Shown here: in pieces, positions 1 through 8,340 of the stretch
Layout: every line of letters begins with the position of its first letter
Numbering within the stretch: position 1 is the first letter of the stretch
Assembly (NCBI RefSeq): GCF_019112545.1
Contig: NW_025064920.1
Coordinates: 186,001-250,000 of the forward strand
Source of the DNA: Guyanagaster necrorhizus
Lineage: Eukaryota; Basidiomycota; Agaricomycetes; Agaricales; Physalacriaceae
DNA: 64,000 nucleotides
Reading direction: 5' to 3'
Notes under the pieces: generated by a model
The model's database searches: none
Seen by the model: only the letters and a program-made list of their open reading frames with translations
What the model was told of the DNA's origin: nothing
Position numbers and translations under genes: made by a program

Positions 1-689
1 ATTGCTCCAGAAAGAGATAACCCTGACACCACAGCCCAGGGCTGAACCATCCAGAATAGACAGATCATGTGAAAAAAATCCCCTCCACTGGGAAGTCCTA
101 TAGCTGATGACAGATCTCTCCATTCATTCTCAGACCCACCAAAAGGATGGGTGGGCCTGCCTAGCAGTGCATCCCTGAACCCGATGCCTTCTATTGCTGC
201 AGGAGCATAAATCTTAAAGGTCACACCAACCTTGGTACGAGACCCACTCCCCTTTAAGAAGGCTTCAGATAACATCGATCGATTCCTTATAGATTGCAAC
301 TAATATTTTCAGGTCTTCACCTTGTACTTCCTACTCAATATGTACAAGGTGACATATGCCTTGACTTATCTGGAGAATAAAGTGAAGGTATAGTGGGTGC
401 TTCTTGCCTCTGCCTTCTGATCAAATATATGCCAATATCATCGATATCCCTCATGGCTGGTATTTAAACAAATGATCCAAGATAAGTTCATGGATCCAGC
501 CATCCAGAAAGTCCACAAGCAGAAGATGAAGGACTACAAGATGGGTGACAAGGTGGCTACAGACTACTTTGACAAGTTAGAATGACTCAGCAAACTCGCC
601 AGAGTATGAGAGGACATAGCTGATACCGGCTGAATGGTTGAATATATGAAATGAGGACTACCACCATATCTCAAAACCATTTCTGATCT
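1..689 (+). pseudogene. Old chromovirus copy, gag part left of the insertion
   Basis: Decayed gag of the same family as the 690-8771 element, colinear with about 3,200-3,970 of that element. Readable pieces include the block before the Gag domain and the Gag domain itself (DKxxDPAIQKVHKQKMKDYKMGD), broken by many TGA and TAG codons where the young element has CGA or TGG. CpG is almost absent. Its 5' part and 5' LTR lie outside the window. It is interrupted at 689 by the young element and resumes at 8777. Confidence 0.9.
685..689 (+). repeat. Target-site duplication GATCT, left
   Basis: GATCT precedes the 5' LTR and recurs at 8772-8776 after the 3' LTR. Removing the element joins TTTCTGATCT to CAGCC, restoring the gag of the older copy in register with TGATCTCAGCC of the young gag near 3963-3972. 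Confidence 0.93.
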
Positions 690-921
690 TGTTACGATTT
701 ATTCCTTTTTCTTTCCTTTTTCTTTCCTTTTTATGCTGAGTCAGACACGAGACCATGGGAAGCTTAGTCAGCACAACTAGAACTCCCATCAAAACATAGT
801 GACGGTCGTGCTCGACGATACAATCGACCTTTTATGTACAATAGCGATGCTCCAGGACAACGAGCACAATGGATGCAGACATACATAATAAGCAGTAGTA
901 TAATTAGCGGACAACTGTACA

Positions 922-930
922 GTATTTAAG
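922..930 (+). promoter_or_regulatory. TATA-like element of the LTR promoter
   Basis: GTATTTAAG lies about 34 bp upstream of the 13-nt self-complementary site at 957-969. The decayed copies keep the same arrangement: GTATTTAAG in the 3' LTR of the old copy, and GTATATAAG in the LTRs at 19003 and 21576. The spacing puts the predicted transcript start at or next to 957. This is inferred from position only. Confidence 0.7.
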
Positions 931-956
931 GACGGCAGCTCTCGCTGGAATACCCC

Positions 957-969
957 AGCTTCGAGCTAA
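957..969 (+). promoter_or_regulatory. Predicted transcript 5' end / self-primer (first 13 nt of R)
   Basis: AGCTTCGAGCTAA is an exact 13-nt reverse complement of 1122-1134, just inside the 5' LTR. In Tf1-type elements the 5' end of the transcript folds back onto the primer binding site and is cleaved to prime reverse transcription. Both position and complementarity match that design here. The same sequence recurs in the 3' LTR. Confidence 0.75.
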
Positions 970-1121
970 AGTTTATTCACACCATTCTACCTCGAGTCTA
1001 CTTCTGACCTTGAGTCACACCATTCGGATATACATATAAGTGAACTCAGGTGATTCCCCGAAGTGCGAGGGAACATCTGTTTATCATGTGTATCAGTCCA
1101 CGTGACGCTTGGGCCTAACAA

Positions 1122-1134
1122 TTAGCTCGAAGCT
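1122..1134 (+). promoter_or_regulatory. Primer binding site, self-primed type
   Basis: TTAGCTCGAAGCT begins one base after the 5' LTR. It lacks the TGG start expected of a site pairing with a tRNA 3' CCA end, but is exactly complementary to 957-969 in the LTR. In the copy at 21576 the site is TTAGCTTGAAGCT (22001-22013) and its LTR partner is AGCTTCAAGCTAA, again a perfect 13-nt match. Confidence 0.75.
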
Positions 1135-1176
1135 TCCTCGTTCCCTTTCTCAAGCCCAATTGTGCTGAGAAACCGA

Positions 1177-1503
1177 ATGCCTCCAGTAACAACCGCAGAC
1201 CTAAATCACGACTTCTTCAAGCTAATAGCTTCCATTATCGGAACATTACTCGGTCTCTTAGCCATTATCACCCTTTGCCGCAGACGACAGTCAGTAGTGG
1301 CCTGGATAGTCAGGCACTATCAGGCATTTCAACACATCCAGCAAATCCTACGCAACGTAACCCCCGATCTCCCTTTCCATGACATCTCCCCCTCCACCAG
1401 AACGTCCTTCTTCCCGCAAGGGGGACCCGTACCAGAAGCCGGGAATAGCGACCCGGATCAGAGGAGCCTTCACGAGGAGGAAGGACCCAAACACCCCCGA
1501 TGA
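1177..1503 (+). CDS. Small upstream ORF with one membrane segment (retroelement ORF0)
   Basis: An ATG at 1177 opens a frame of 108 residues ending at TGA 1501-1503. Residues about 12-33 (FFKLIASIIGTLLGLLAIIT) form a strong hydrophobic segment, followed by Arg residues and a basic-amphipathic stretch (AWIVRHYQAFQHIQQIL). The last third overlaps the start of gag (1379) in another frame. The decayed copies keep the ATG and the core: MPPLNTLFSDLTDDFFKL at 19530 and a longer, clearly matching stretch from 22057, broken where CGA became TGA. No known domain is recognised, and a membrane-segment ORF before gag is not usual for Ty3/Gypsy elements. The real start could be later, but conservation of MP..(T/S)..DFFKL supports 1177. 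Confidence 0.7.
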   Translation: MPPVTTADLNHDFFKLIASIIGTLLGLLAIITLCRRRQSVVAWIVRHYQAFQHIQQILRNVTPDLPFHDISPSTRTSFFPQGGPVPEAGNSDPDQRSLHEEEGPKHPR

Positions 1504-4312
1504 CACGTCGGAGACCGCCACCCTGCTCTCACAGGGTTCAGGAACCCGTGGACGACGAATGTCGCTCAGGAGCCCGCCGAGGTCTCCAACTACGTCACTC
1601 CAGCAGGCTCCCCCGAGCATCTCGCCTCCCCAATTCCCTCAGGAATTGGAAACCATACTCGGGACTCCCTTGATGCCACTCGGATGGCTGCAGGACCCCG
1701 CGAAAGTCCTGACCCCGCCCAAAACCCCCCCGAGACCCCCACAGAGCCAAACTCCGGCTCCAGCCCGTCTGTCAGCAGGCTGGGGGTCGACAATCCGCGA
1801 GGAAGGAACATTCATCCTGACTACGACAACGCAGATATCGCCATCTCCACAGCAGGAGACCCGTATCGACACCTCCACGTGGGAAGTGAGCCCGAGACCG
1901 GAACCGCCAGCGAAAGGGGAAGGGCCGCTACGAGAAGAATTATACAAAGGATATTCCCAGAGTGGGACCTCAATGTCCCCTTCGACTACGATGAAGCGGT
2001 CAGGCAGCAGCAGCAGAATCGAGAGCGAGAAGAGGCAATTAGGTGAACTCAGGAAGAGCTCGCCGACTACGTCCGCGAGGAGGCCCGAGAGTGGTATGAA
2101 GCCGCAGAATACGACCGACAAGGACGAGCACAGAGAAGAAGAGAAGAGATCGAGAGAATGGGTTCGGCCTCCCCTAGGGAGTATGAGCTCCGCACCGATT
2201 CCGGATCCCCTTTCAGGGAGCCCGACTCAGAAGACGATCCATGGACAGGACCTGCCAGCATCGTCAGCTGGGACGAGGCCATTAGACGAGGAAGAACGGG
2301 AGAACCCCGAACCGTCGACCTCGAGTATCCCGCCCGCACCGATACCATCTCGTCTGACGCCGACTCCATCCTCGGAGCCTACGGGCTCCAAGTACCCGAC
2401 AATGCCCACGTCTCCGACAGGGCTCTCCAGCGATTCCTGGGTAGCAGGGTCGCTCGACAATTCCTCAATCCTGAGTTCCAGCAACTCTTCAGCCGCTATA
2501 GCCGAGAACTGGAGGAGACGAGAGCGCGTGGAGGAATGCGCTACAGTCGGCTCCAGAGCCCTCCCATCACCTGAACCAGCGAACGAAGGGACGACGGGCC
2601 TAGTACCCAAGTCAACGGGAGGGTCCCCGACGACCCTTCGTCCTCTCGTACTGTCCATTTACGACCCGCCCGTCAGTTCCCTCCTCGTGGAAGGGGACAG
2701 CGGGGACGAGGGCGATGAGGAGGACAATGAGGACAGTGACGACCCATATCGGCGACGGCTAGAACGGGCAGGGGAAGATACAGACGAAGAAGCACTGCGA
2801 GAAGAAATCGAGAGGGCCAGGGGCAAAGAATATCAGGAGCTGTATGAGCAGGGGAGGAATTACTTATGGCAGGACGCGCGCTGGCAAGCGACGTCCTTAG
2901 GACTCGAGTACAGGTATGCAACAGGAACTGAAAAAGAAAAAATTCTACAGTATGCCGCAACGGAATACGCATGGAGGGAATACGGGCGACGGCACCCGGA
3001 AGATCCCCTCATGCCGATACCTCTGTATCGGCCCGACAACGAACCAAGAGCACCGGCACCAATGCCGCGCACTCCCCCCGTACCACCAAGACGGGCCGTC
3101 TATGTCGCCCCCTCTATCCGAAGTCGGGCCGACGACAACCCGTCGATCCGAAGCATGGCTTCACAGCTTATCCGAACTAGAACCCGACCAGCATGGCAAG
3201 CCGTTCAAACCCAAAATCCTTGGAGTGGCAAAGGAAGCCGGTTGCTCGGCGGACAGCCCCCCCCGGACCAAGCAGAATCCAGCAGAAAGGATCCTGTTCG
3301 GGACGACCCCGAAGCAGTCCGCCTCGGATTCACGGTGCGAGATGGGGTGATTGTCCGGATAGTCGAACCAAAGGGAAGTCTGATCGCTGACGACAACTCC
3401 CTACACTCCTTCCCCGGACCACCAGCAGAGTGGAAACAACCGCCATTTGACGGTTGGCCTAACCCGATGGGCTCACTCCCAGCCAACGCCAACGTCCTAC
3501 AGTGCCACCCCGACCTCCTTCGAAAGCCCTGTCCCTTTAAAGGGGCCTCTGACGACATCGACCGATTCCTGGTAGACTGCGAACAATACTTCGAAGTTTA
3601 CATTGGGTACATCGGCACCGATATGAACAAAGTCACATTCGCTACATCATATCTAGAAGACAAGGCCAAAACGTGGTGGATCTTGATCTCTCCGAACTTC
3701 CGATCCACCACGAGGGAGCATTACCGATATCCCTCGTGGCCGGTATTCAAGCGGATGTTGAACGACAAGTTCATTGACCCCGCGGTGCAAGAAGTGCACA
3801 AACAGAAGATTAAAGAATACAAGATGGGAGACAAGGCGGCTACAGACTACTTCGACGAGCTAGAACGGCTCGCGAAACTCGCCGGGATCAGGGAAGACAC
3901 TGCCAACGATGGAAGGATGGTAGAGGCACTCAAGCGAGGAGTCCCCTCCTCGTACCTCACGATGATCTCAGCCATGGGCGTCAAAATGTTGATGCCAGTA
4001 GGATACGACGAATGGAAGGAGCGGATCATCGAGATGTACAAGGAGCGACAAAGGCAGAAAGCGGAGGCAACGACGCTGCAGGAATATTCCAAGAAGCCGA
4101 CCCCGCCAACCCCGAACAAGCCGGGGCAAACTGCCGGGAAATCATCGGGATCTCCTCAAACGCCGAGTTACGGAAGTCAGAAGACCGGGACAGGGACTAC
4201 ATATACCGGTGCCGGAAAACCAATGGACATCGACAGGATGAAAAAGGAAGGGAAGTGCTTCAATTGCGGGCAGAAGGGCCACATGGCCAAGGATTGCCCA
4301 AAAAAGAAGTGA
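1379..4312 (+). CDS. Gag polyprotein frame with zinc knuckle
   Basis: 977-residue frame in phase 2. The last 280 residues are recognisable retrotransposon Gag: a helical domain from about residue 718 (FKGASDDIDRF, then TWWILI and KDKFxDPAVQ-like elements) and a CCHC knuckle CFNCGQKGHMAKDC with first Cys at residue 960. Gag packages RNA and forms the particle. The start is supported by the copy at 22265 (MTSLPLSESPSS against MTSPPPPERPSS). Residues about 60-400 are low-complexity Ser/Pro/Thr-rich, and there another frame (1504-2574) is better conserved across copies, so part of this ORF may not be the coding frame. The terminal TGA (4310-4312) is followed in frame by TREDIRAQIAEL, which the old copy also has, so the ancestral Gag probably ran on to 4411-4413. 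Confidence 0.85.
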   Translation: MTSPPPPERPSSRKGDPYQKPGIATRIRGAFTRRKDPNTPDDTSETATLLSQGSGTRGRRMSLRSPPRSPTTSLQQAPPSISPPQFPQELETILGTPLMPLGWLQDPAKVLTPPKTPPRPPQSQTPAPARLSAGWGSTIREEGTFILTTTTQISPSPQQETRIDTSTWEVSPRPEPPAKGEGPLREELYKGYSQSGTSMSPSTTMKRSGSSSRIESEKRQLGELRKSSPTTSARRPESGMKPQNTTDKDEHREEEKRSREWVRPPLGSMSSAPIPDPLSGSPTQKTIHGQDLPASSAGTRPLDEEERENPEPSTSSIPPAPIPSRLTPTPSSEPTGSKYPTMPTSPTGLSSDSWVAGSLDNSSILSSSNSSAAIAENWRRRERVEECATVGSRALPSPEPANEGTTGLVPKSTGGSPTTLRPLVLSIYDPPVSSLLVEGDSGDEGDEEDNEDSDDPYRRRLERAGEDTDEEALREEIERARGKEYQELYEQGRNYLWQDARWQATSLGLEYRYATGTEKEKILQYAATEYAWREYGRRHPEDPLMPIPLYRPDNEPRAPAPMPRTPPVPPRRAVYVAPSIRSRADDNPSIRSMASQLIRTRTRPAWQAVQTQNPWSGKGSRLLGGQPPPDQAESSRKDPVRDDPEAVRLGFTVRDGVIVRIVEPKGSLIADDNSLHSFPGPPAEWKQPPFDGWPNPMGSLPANANVLQCHPDLLRKPCPFKGASDDIDRFLVDCEQYFEVYIGYIGTDMNKVTFATSYLEDKAKTWWILISPNFRSTTREHYRYPSWPVFKRMLNDKFIDPAVQEVHKQKIKEYKMGDKAATDYFDELERLAKLAGIREDTANDGRMVEALKRGVPSSYLTMISAMGVKMLMPVGYDEWKERIIEMYKERQRQKAEATTLQEYSKKPTPPTPNKPGQTAGKSSGSPQTPSYGSQKTGTGTTYTGAGKPMDIDRMKKEGKCFNCGQKGHMAKDCPKKK
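1504..2574 (+). CDS. Overlapping conserved frame inside the gag region
   Basis: Phase 1, open from after the ORF0 stop to TGA 2572-2574 except for one TGA at 2044-2046 (possibly former CGA). First ATG in frame is 1684. It encodes a charged, helix-prone protein rich in Glu and Arg (ADYVREEAREWYEAAEYDR) ending in a distinctive stretch (LGAYGLQVPDNAHVSDRAL). Frames matching it can be read through stops at 20240-20780 and 22900-23400 in two decayed copies, for example NAHISDHDL and NAHVSDHSL followed by FLGKRVA and FLRGRVA. By eye, amino-acid identity in this frame is higher than in the gag frame over the same bases. It could be a separate protein or the true N-terminal part of Gag reached by frameshifting. 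Confidence 0.55.
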
Positions 4313-4413
4313 ACACGCGAAGATATCAGAGCACAGATCGCCGAGCTACAGAAGGAGGACAAAGAACTTGGGAAGGAAACGAAGACTGAGGAGGTAAAAG
4401 GGGGGGCCGACTA

Positions 4414-5208
4414 GTGAGCAATTCCACTAGGTCAGCCATACGAATTCACGGTGTGCCCATTCCAGCCGCTAGTCGGACTGATAGTACTTCTGTAGTTACT
4501 CTTATGCCTATGTACACAACGCATTCGAATATACCCACAGTTGACACGCACACCGAAGAATTGCAAAAACAGACTCAAATGCCTATGGGCCGAACAGGGG
4601 CAGAGAGCCCTAAAACATGGCTCAAACCATTCGACACCGAATGGACATGGAGGGCCATCAGAGAAGCAAGGGACGAGAAGGCGGCTGCAGCCATACTACA
4701 TGGGTGGATACACCGAACCAGGACAGGGGAAGTCACCGACCGCACCATCGACAGCCTACAAAAAGCCGAGCAAAGTCAAGCTTTGGAATGGCTGGACGAA
4801 CTAAAGGGACCACAAAAGTTCGTCAGACGGACCAAGACCCCAGGACGGGACTTGACCACCAAGGCACAGATCGAGACCCTAACCAACCAGACGGTGCACT
4901 CAGTAACCGCCCTCATTGACAGCGGGTGTACCGGGAGTTCCATTAACCGAGCCTTCGTTCAACAACATCACCTCCCTACCAGATCCACCGCAGCACCTAT
5001 CCCGGTATACAACGCCGACGGAACCAAGAACCAAGCCGGGTCAATCACAGAATTCGTTGAACTCTGGCTCACCATCGGAGATCACTCAGAAAGGATCGAC
5101 CTAGCTGTCACTGATCTCGGAACAAAGGAGCTGTTCCTTGGCCATGACTGGCTGATCCAACATAATCCGCTTATCAATTGGAAAACCGGGCGACTTGTGT
5201 TTGCCTGA
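4414..5208 (+). CDS. Pol N-terminal part: retropepsin-like aspartic protease
   Basis: Pol is in phase 1, that is -1 relative to Gag. The frame opens after a TGA at 4387-4389, and no ATG is needed if Pol is made by frameshifting. The protease core is ALIDSGCTGSSIN (catalytic Asp in DSG; codons near 4910-4935), followed by an LFLGHDWLIQHNPLINW block typical of Ty3/Gypsy proteases. The protease cuts the Gag-Pol precursor. The frame ends at TGA 5206-5208 but continues in the same phase straight into the RT segment (CRCRKIPYEL), so this is one pol gene with one internal stop. The old copy has a TGA at the matching codon. Confidence 0.85.
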   Translation: MSNSTRSAIRIHGVPIPAASRTDSTSVVTLMPMYTTHSNIPTVDTHTEELQKQTQMPMGRTGAESPKTWLKPFDTEWTWRAIREARDEKAAAAILHGWIHRTRTGEVTDRTIDSLQKAEQSQALEWLDELKGPQKFVRRTKTPGRDLTTKAQIETLTNQTVHSVTALIDSGCTGSSINRAFVQQHHLPTRSTAAPIPVYNADGTKNQAGSITEFVELWLTIGDHSERIDLAVTDLGTKELFLGHDWLIQHNPLINWKTGRLVFA

Positions 5209-8200
5209 TGTCGATGTCGGAAGATCCCGTATGAGTTACCCGACGAGGACCCAGAAGACAGATGGGACGAGGAGATGGAGGATGGTGAAACCATTCTAGT
5301 GATCGACTTGCAAAAGGAGATCCACATTCGAGCAGTGCATCATGCCAATAATCTAGCGGCCAAAGCAAATGAAGGAAGAGAGGAGAAAACCTTCGAAGAG
5401 ATGGTACCGGAATGGGCACGAGACTTCCGAGACCTCTTCGAAAAGGAGAGCTTTGACGAACTCCCAGGCCCGAAACCTTGGGATCATGCCATTGAGCTGA
5501 TCCCCAACGCCAATGCTAACCTGGACTGCAAGACCTACCCCCTTGGCAGCCAGGAACAACAGGAACTCGACAAGTTTCTTGACGAGAACCTCTCCTCTGG
5601 GCGGATCCGACCATCGAAATCCCCTATGGCTTCACCCTTCTTTTTCGTAAAAAAGAAGGATGGCAAGCTCCGACCCGTCCAAGATTACCGAAAACTTAAC
5701 GAGATGACAATCAAGAATCAGTACCCCTTACCCCTGATCTCAGAACTGATGGATAAACTCCGAGGGGCCAAATACTACACTAAGCTCGACATACGTTGGG
5801 GGTACAACAACGTACGAATCAAAGAAGGGGATGAGTGGAAGGCAGTGTTCAGGACTAACCGGGGGCTCTTCGAGCCAACAGTAATGTTCTTCGGCTTAAC
5901 CAATTCTCCGGCCACCTTTCAGTGGATGATGAATGACATCTTCAAGGATCTCATCGCCACTGGAAAGGTCACCATTTACCTAGACGACATTCTTATCATG
6001 TCCAAGACAAGGGAGGAACACCGAAGCCTAGTCCAACGGGTACTCACCCTCATGAGGAAACACAAACTGTTTCTCAAAGCGGAAAAATGTGAATTCGAGG
6101 TACTAGAGACCGAGTACCTCGGAGTAATCATTAGCGAGGGGAGCATCCGCATGGACCCAATAAAAGTCGCAGGAGTAGTCGAATGGCCGACTCCGACCAA
6201 AAAGAAGGAATTACAGTCCTTCCTGGGCTTCACCAATTTCTACCAGAGGTTCATATGGGACTACAGTAAGATTGTACGACCCATGACCCAACTCACCAGC
6301 AATGCCCCATGGAAGTGGGGCATACCCCAACAACATGCCTTCGACGACTTGAAAAGGCAACTGGCAGAGGACGTAATCCTTGCCATACCGTCCCAGGAAG
6401 GCAGATTCCGCGTTGAGGCCGACTCGAGTGAAGGGGCTATAGGTGCCGTCTTGAGCCAGGAACAAGATAAGAAATGGCGACCCGTCGCCTTTCTCTCAAA
6501 GGCATTAACGGTGATGGAAAGGAACTATGAAATTTACGATAAAGAGTTGCTCGCGATAATGCTCGCCCTCGAAGAGTGGCGCCATTACCTGATCGGGGCA
6601 GCCGAGACCTTCGAAATCTGGACCGATCACCAGAACCTCAGGTATTTCCGACAACCTCAAAAGCTAAACCGCTGGCAAGCCCGGTGGGTCACCAAACTCG
6701 CCCAGTATGAATACACGCTGCACCATAAAGCCGGGGTCGCCAACAAAAAGGCCGACCTCCTCTCCTGCCGCGCCGACCACGACCAAGGGGGAAGCGACAA
6801 CGAAGGAGTCGTTATCCTTCGCCCCGAGCACTTCCGGGCAATGATAATGCCCACAGAAGAGGAAATACATGAACGGATCAAAAGTGCAACGCGAGACCCG
6901 CACCTATGGGATCAAAAGATTGCCGCCTCACTTAACCACGAACGAGGGTTAACAAAGAAGGAGGGAATGATCCACTATGACGGGAGGATCTATATCCCAC
7001 GTGTCCAGAACCTCCGAGGTGACATCATCGCCATACACCATGACCATGCCACGGCAGGACACCCAGGCATTAGCAAAACAAAGGAACTTGTCCTACGAGA
7101 ATACTGGTGGCCTAAACTCGGTAATGACGTCACGACATACGTCAAAGGTTGTGAAATCTGCCAAAGGGGGAAATCCTCCACGCAACCGAAGGCCGCCCCA
7201 TTACACCCTAACGAAGTACCGGCACAGCCATGGACTCACATATCGGTGGATATGATCACCGGCTTACCAGACTGTAATGGCTATGATGCAATCATCGTCA
7301 TAGTCGACCGCTTCTCCAAAGCCATCATTCCGATTGCATGTTCGACGGAATTAAATTCGGAAGGATGGGCGAAGATACTACGGGACGAAGTATATGCAAA
7401 ATATGGGATGCCGCAAGTAATCATCTCAGACCGGGGACCACAATTCGTCTCCAAATTCCTAGCCAACCTGTACAAACTGCTGAACATTGCACACAACGTG
7501 TCGACGGCATACCACCCACAGACAGATAGGCAGACAGAACGCGCTAACCAAGAAGTTGAAAAATACCTTCGGCTATTTATCAACTACAGGCAAGATGACT
7601 GGGTCGAATGGTTGGCACTTGCTGCCTTCCAGCACAACAACAGAGTCCACTCCGCCACGGGCCAAACCCCCTTCTTTGTCAACTATGGCAGACACCCACA
7701 TCTGACTCAAACAAGTCACCATAAAACAACGACTCCAGCTTCCACTGACTTTGCCAAAACAATGGAAAAGATACACAGTGAAACAAAAAAATCACTCAAG
7801 AAAGCAGCGGCGACGATGAAAATCCAATACGATAAACACCGACACCCAGCACATGAGTATCACATCCACGACAAAGTGTGGCTTGATATGACGAATCTTC
7901 ACCTTCCACGGCCAAAACGCAAATTCACCGACAAACGTACGGGACCCTTCCCGATCCTCTCAAAGGTCGGGGAATCGGCATATAAATTATGTCTACCGGC
8001 TGCATGGAAGATTCACAACGTCTTCAATGAATCCCTATTAACACCATACATTGCTCCAGCATTCCCTAATCAAGAACGACCACCACTCCCTCCTCCAGAC
8101 CTGATCGATGACAAAGAACACTACAAAATTGATCAGGTACTAAATCACAAACTACGAAAGGTGAAAGCCCGCAGGGGCGGCATGATGACTACAGTCGACT

Positions 8201-8307
8201 ACCTCATTAGCTGGAAAGGTTATGGCCCAGAATCTAACCAATGGATCAACGAAAAATACATGAACGCAGACACAGCAATTCACGATTACAAATTATCCCT
8301 TAATTAA
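5209..8307 (+). CDS. Pol: reverse transcriptase, RNase H, integrase, chromodomain
   Basis: About 1,032 residues in phase 1 (first internal ATG 5275), continuing the protease frame beyond the TGA. RT shows LRPVQDYRKLNEMT, LDIRWGYNNVRIKEG, FGLTNSPATFQ and the catalytic YLDD (5977-5988). RNase H (about 6400-6770) keeps its acidic residues in [23 protein letters not shown] and IWTDHQNL. Integrase has the HHCC finger (HHDHATAGH to CEICQ, about 7036-7170) and the DDE core (HISVDMITGLP; IISDRGPQF; Glu in QTERANQ). A chromodomain (YKIDQVLNHK to YLISWKGYGPESNQW) ends the protein and in relatives steers integration to heterochromatin. Odd changes are TDRQTER where relatives have TDGQTER, and LLSCRAD where relatives have LSRRAD; both look like transitions. 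Confidence 0.93.
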   Translation, partial: CRCRKIPYELPDEDPEDRWDEEMEDGETILVIDLQKEIHIRAVHHANNLAAKANEGREEKTFEEMVPEWARDFRDLFEKESFDELPGPKPWDHAIELIPNANANLDCKTYPLGSQEQQELDKFLDENLSSGRIRPSKSPMASPFFFVKKKDGKLRPVQDYRKLNEMTIKNQYPLPLISELMDKLRGAKYYTKLDIRWGYNNVRIKEGDEWKAVFRTNRGLFEPTVMFFGLTNSPATFQWMMNDIFKDLIATGKVTIYLDDILIMSKTREEHRSLVQRVLTLMRKHKLFLKAEKCEFEVLETEYLGVIISEGSIRMDPIKVAGVVEWPTPTKKKELQSFLGFTNFYQRFIWDYSKIVRPMTQLTSNAPWKWGIPQQHAFDDLKRQLAEDVILAIPSQEGRFRVEADSSEGAIGAVLSQEQDKKWRPVAFLSKALTVMERNYEIYDKELLAIMLALEEWRHYLIGAAETFEIWTDHQNLRYFRQPQKLNRWQARWVTKLAQYEYTLHHKAGVANKKADLLSCRADHDQGGSDNEGVVILRPEHFRAMIMPTEEEIHERIKSATRDPHLWDQKIAASLNHERGLTKKEGMIHYDGRIYIPRVQNLRGDIIAIHHDHATAGHPGISKTKELVLREYWWPKLGNDVTTYVKGCEICQRGKSSTQPKAAPLHPNEVPAQPWTHISVDMITGLPDCNGYDAIIVIVDRFSKAIIPIACSTELNSEGWAKILRDEVYAKYGMPQVIISDRGPQFVSKFLANLYKLLNIAHNVSTAYHPQTDRQTERANQEVEKYLRLFINYRQDDWVEWLALAAFQHNNRVHSATGQTPFFVNYGRHPHLTQTSHHKTTTPASTDFAKTMEKIHSETKKSLKKAAATMKIQYDKHRHPAHEYHIHDKVWLDMTNLHLPRPKRKFTDKRTGPFPILSKVGESAYKLCLPAAWKIHNVFNESLLTPYIAPAFPNQERPPLPPPDLIDDKEHYKIDQVLNHKLRKVKARRGGMMTTVDYLISWKGYGPESNQWINEKYMNADTAIHDYKLSLN

Positions 8308-8327
8308 GCCATCGGGACGATGGTCTT

Positions 8328-8340
8328 AAGCGGGGGGTAA
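8328..8340 (+). promoter_or_regulatory. Polypurine tract of the near-intact element
   Basis: AAGCGGGGGGTAA directly abuts the 3' LTR and is purine-rich apart from one C and one T. The old copy has AAGGAGGAGGTAA (13463-13475) in the same place. This is the expected plus-strand primer site. Confidence 0.75.

Larger units (their letters stand above)
690..1120 (+). repeat. 5' LTR of the near-intact element
   Basis: Starts TGTTACGATT and ends GGGCCTAACA, a 5-bp terminal inverted repeat (TGTTA/TAACA). It begins with a pyrimidine-rich stretch of repeated CTTTCCTTTTT units. A TATA-like GTATTTAAG lies at 922-930, and the presumed start of R is near 957. Differs from the 3' LTR at about ten positions. 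Confidence 0.95.

Noticed and set aside
1639..2121. Long minus-strand frames opposite the gag region.
   Set aside because: They are shadows of the biased, stop-poor gag sequence and are not matched in the decayed copies.
4396..4406. AAAAGGGGGGG as a certain programmed frameshift site.
   Set aside because: The old copy lacks the G run and an in-frame stop precedes it in this copy; kept only as a low-interest idea.
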